The translations under genes were made by a program, and so were the position numbers. Of a DNA stretch of 6,558 nucleotides, positions 5,538-6,558 are shown piece by piece. The DNA is from UBA288 sp050178135 (GTDB lineage Archaea > Halobacteriota > Methanomicrobia > Methanomicrobiales > Methanospirillaceae): NCBI GenBank assembly GCA_050178135.1, contig JBFXGJ010000067.1, forward strand, positions 1-6,558, given 5' to 3'. Position 1 is the first letter of the stretch. Every line of letters begins with the position of its first letter. The notes beneath the pieces were generated by a model that had not been told where the DNA came from, did not search any database, and saw only the letters and a program-made list of their open reading frames with translations.

Positions 5538-5752
5538 TCATTCCCGGAGCCACGTCTCCATCGTCGGCAGGCCGGCCCGGACCTCCTTGGGCAGCGCATC
5601 GGCGAGCGTGAAGGTCGCGATCCCCATCGGCTTCCGGAGATCCCGCAGCGTGTACTCGGCGATCACCCGGTTCTGCATCCGGCCGAGAGGTAGAAACTCA
5701 TCGTGCCGGCGAACTCCGGCCGGAACGGCCCCGACAACTGGTCGGTTGCGAC
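5538..5752 (-). pseudogene. C-terminal remnant of a DUF1016/YhcG-type PDDEXK nuclease, frameshifted
   Basis: Two frames on the minus strand encode adjacent parts of one family. The segment 5752-5681 reads VATDQLSG..FRPEFAGTMSFYLSA, matching the family's end of the PD-(D/E)XK core (typically DLK..EF.PE.AGKMNFYLSA). From 5678 another frame reads MQNRVIAEYTLRDLRKPMGI and ends GLPTMETWLRE before TGA at 5538-5540. This matches the family tail (VEYALRD..KPIGV..Y.L...LP...LP). About twenty residues that normally lie between these blocks (VDDLLRHP...IGLILC) are missing at 5679-5683, and the reading frame changes there. The catalytic lysine region DLK has become DQL, so even this part would be inactive. 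YhcG-type proteins are predicted nucleases often near restriction or mobile genes. The N-terminal piece of the same family lies 0.6 kb upstream, beyond hicBA. Family assignment is from memory of its conserved blocks. Confidence 0.75.
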
Positions 5753-5782
5753 AGACAGAGAAGCAGAAAACGAGGAGGTATC
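5750..5782 (-). terminator. Pyrimidine-rich tract after hicA
   Basis: About 40 bases past the hicA stop the minus strand becomes C/T-rich (CCTCCTCGTTTTCTGCTTCTC) with a run of four T. It could end the hicBA transcript. It also marks roughly where nuclease similarity resumes. Confidence 0.3.
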
Positions 5783-5820
5783 GAGACTGTCGGGTGATCG
5801 CCGCCAGCCGTCGATGATGC

Positions 5821-6048
5821 TTATGCTCCCAGCCAGTCCTCCCGGGCGACTCCCGCCTGCCTCAGGATGCGGACCAGGAGTTCGACGCCGATCTCCTGTC
5901 GGTGAGGATTTGGTAACGTGAGCACCCGGTCGCCCCGGACCATGTAGGGGTGTCGCCCGCCCTGACAGGGGCCGTCGAACCCGAGAGCGCGGAGCCGACG
6001 AACCAGCTCAGGCCATGACACCGGGCGGAGGCGATCAGCCACTGGCAC
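5821..6048 (-). CDS. hicA: HicA-type toxin (mRNA interferase)
   Basis: HicA is a small double-stranded-RNA-binding-fold toxin that cleaves mRNA when freed from its partner HicB. The 75-aa protein shows the family pattern in order: PVSWPELVRRLRALGF (9-24), the catalytic-histidine block GGRHPYMV (30-37, H33), a strand RVLTLPNPH (41-49), EIGVELLVRILRQAGV (52-67), and the usual ending REDWLGA. The start is a GTG at 6046-6048 or, six bases later, another GTG at 6040-6042 (73 aa); both lie inside the end of hicB. The 14- or 8-base overlap with hicB suggests translational coupling. The antitoxin gene comes first, the reverse of the classic hicAB order but common for this subtype. No defect is visible, so the toxin is probably functional. 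Confidence 0.85.
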   Translation of the reverse strand: MPVADRLRPVSWPELVRRLRALGFDGPCQGGRHPYMVRGDRVLTLPNPHRQEIGVELLVRILRQAGVAREDWLGA

Positions 6049-6295
6049 CTGCGTCCATGCGCTCGGCCGGGTCGAGCCGAACACCACCAATCGGTGGGAT
6101 CGCAAGGCCGCGACGGAGCCGAACGAGAAGCCAGCCGTCGAGCGTCTCCGCCAGGCGGGACCGGCATTCCTCCTCGGTTCTCCCGGACGCCCAGACACCC
6201 TGCAGCTCGGGGATCTCGCCGTACCAGGGCTCCTCATCCTCAATCTCCTCGAACCGGGCGTGAGCAAGCGCCGCAGTGATGTACTGGACGATCAT
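6035..6295 (-). CDS. hicB: HicB-type antitoxin
   Basis: HicB binds and inhibits HicA; its N-terminal half has a partial RNase H-like fold. This 86-aa protein has the family blocks: an N-terminal helix and acidic turn (RFEEIEDEEPWYGEIPELQGVWASG, 14-38, the hallmark), then RTEEECRSRLAETLDGWLLVRL (39-60) and IPPIGGV (66-72). It ends soon after, with no ribbon-helix-helix or helix-turn-helix DNA-binding domain, as in the short HicB subtype. The ATG at 6293-6295 has no Shine-Dalgarno; a TATA-like GGTTAACC lies close enough upstream for a nearly leaderless message. It precedes hicA and overlaps it, which helps ensure antitoxin is made first. The pair occupies the middle of a broken DUF1016 nuclease gene. 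Confidence 0.85.
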   Translation of the reverse strand: MIVQYITAALAHARFEEIEDEEPWYGEIPELQGVWASGRTEEECRSRLAETLDGWLLVRLRRGLAIPPIGGVRLDPAERMDAGASG

Positions 6296-6320
6296 CGCAC
6301 AGTCCGTTACCCATCAACCG

Positions 6321-6333
6321 GGTTAACCTTTTC
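6321..6333 (-). promoter_or_regulatory. Possible hicBA promoter or operator with GGTTAACC palindrome
   Basis: The minus strand reads GAAAAGGTTAACCCGG just upstream of hicB. The 8-base palindrome GGTTAACC (6321-6328) is centred about 30 bases before the hicB ATG, the right place for a TATA-region element with transcription starting a few bases before the ATG. A related GGGTAAC occurs at 6306-6312. It could be where a regulator acts, but this HicB has no obvious DNA-binding domain. Confidence 0.3.
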
Positions 6334-6387
6334 CAGCCATGGGATGCCGGAGCGATGGCCATACGCTCGGCACTCTCGAGATCAATC

Positions 6388-6558
6388 TCAGTCCCCCTGC
6401 AGGGCCCCTACCCGAAACGTGAAGATGTTCCGCGACCACCCGTGCTCGACGCTCTTCTGGATGGAGAACTCCCGGGCGGCCGGGTCCTTCACCTTATCAA
6501 GAATGAGACAGGTGTGGAACCACGGAATTAGTGCAGCTGCCTGCTGCACAATTGGCGT
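6388..6558 (-). pseudogene. N-terminal-domain fragment of a DUF1016/YhcG-type nuclease, truncated and running off the window
   Basis: The minus-strand frame from the window edge to TGA at 6388-6390 gives 56 residues: PIVQQAAALIPW, then LILDKVKDPAARE and VEHGWSRNIF. These are the conserved blocks of the DUF1016 N-terminal domain (typically VQQ..AQIPWGH...L..LKDP.ER.WY...IEHGWSR..L). Similarity stops at about residue 50 (TFRV), where the family would continue with a Q-I-E-S-type helix and an RQG motif; instead GALQGD and a stop follow. The histidine usually found in IPWGH is kept as FH. The rest of the family, including the PD-(D/E)XK core, is absent here, but the family C-terminus occurs downstream on the same strand at 5538-5752. 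The fragment probably starts outside the window and may still be translated as a truncated protein. Confidence 0.75.

Noticed and set aside
5457..5541. 28-codon frame whose ATG overlaps the nuclease-remnant stop (ATGA)
   Set aside because: The ATGA overlap is suggestive of coupling, but the upstream gene is broken and the product is too short to judge; chance is more likely.
5803..6348. Short shared CCAGCC..GATG words on both sides of hicBA as possible target-site duplication
   Set aside because: Only six bases plus a loose GATG match; too short and imperfect in GC-rich DNA to support an insertion footprint.

Overview
The window looks like an accessory stretch of a methanogenic archaeon, most likely one related to Methanomicrobiales. 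Several things point there: high-GC genes, extracellular proteins with Thr/Pro linkers and dockerin-like EF-hand pairs, lamin-tail domains, TATA-like elements close to start codons, and pyrimidine-rich downstream tracts instead of strong hairpins. This is inference from style; no rRNA or core gene is present to fix the taxonomy.

Layout. Bases 2-418 (+) hold the 3' end of a gene cut by the left edge; it encodes a four-cysteine zinc ribbon, and its C-terminus might belong to an archaeal tyrosine recombinase. Facing it on the minus strand is a tiny two-gene operon: a 35-aa protein (724-831) whose stop overlaps the start of an acidic 78-aa protein (495-731). Next, on the minus strand, comes a secreted hydrolase of the ComEC-like metallo-beta-lactamase fold (927-2456), fused to a dockerin-like EF-hand pair, a Thr/Pro linker and a lamin-tail domain. 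A divergent 65-aa two-helix membrane protein (2698-2895, +) follows. Then a 522-aa secreted protein (2963-4531, -) carries a second lamin-tail domain, a helical middle and a C-terminal domain. The two lamin-tail proteins probably act outside the cell or at the cell envelope and look paralogous in that domain. After a roughly 370-base gap with no convincing gene, a 168-aa protein of unknown function (4902-5408, +) follows.

The right end is the most informative part. A hicB-hicA toxin-antitoxin pair (6295 down to 5821, -) sits between two pieces of a broken DUF1016/YhcG-type PDDEXK nuclease gene. The N-terminal-domain piece (6388-6558, running off the window) lies upstream of it and the C-terminal piece (5538-5752) downstream. 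All are on the same strand and in the expected gene order. The central part of the nuclease, which includes most of the catalytic core, is missing, and the C-terminal piece has its own internal deletion and frameshift. The simplest reading is that a hicBA cassette came to occupy the middle of a nuclease gene that is now dead.
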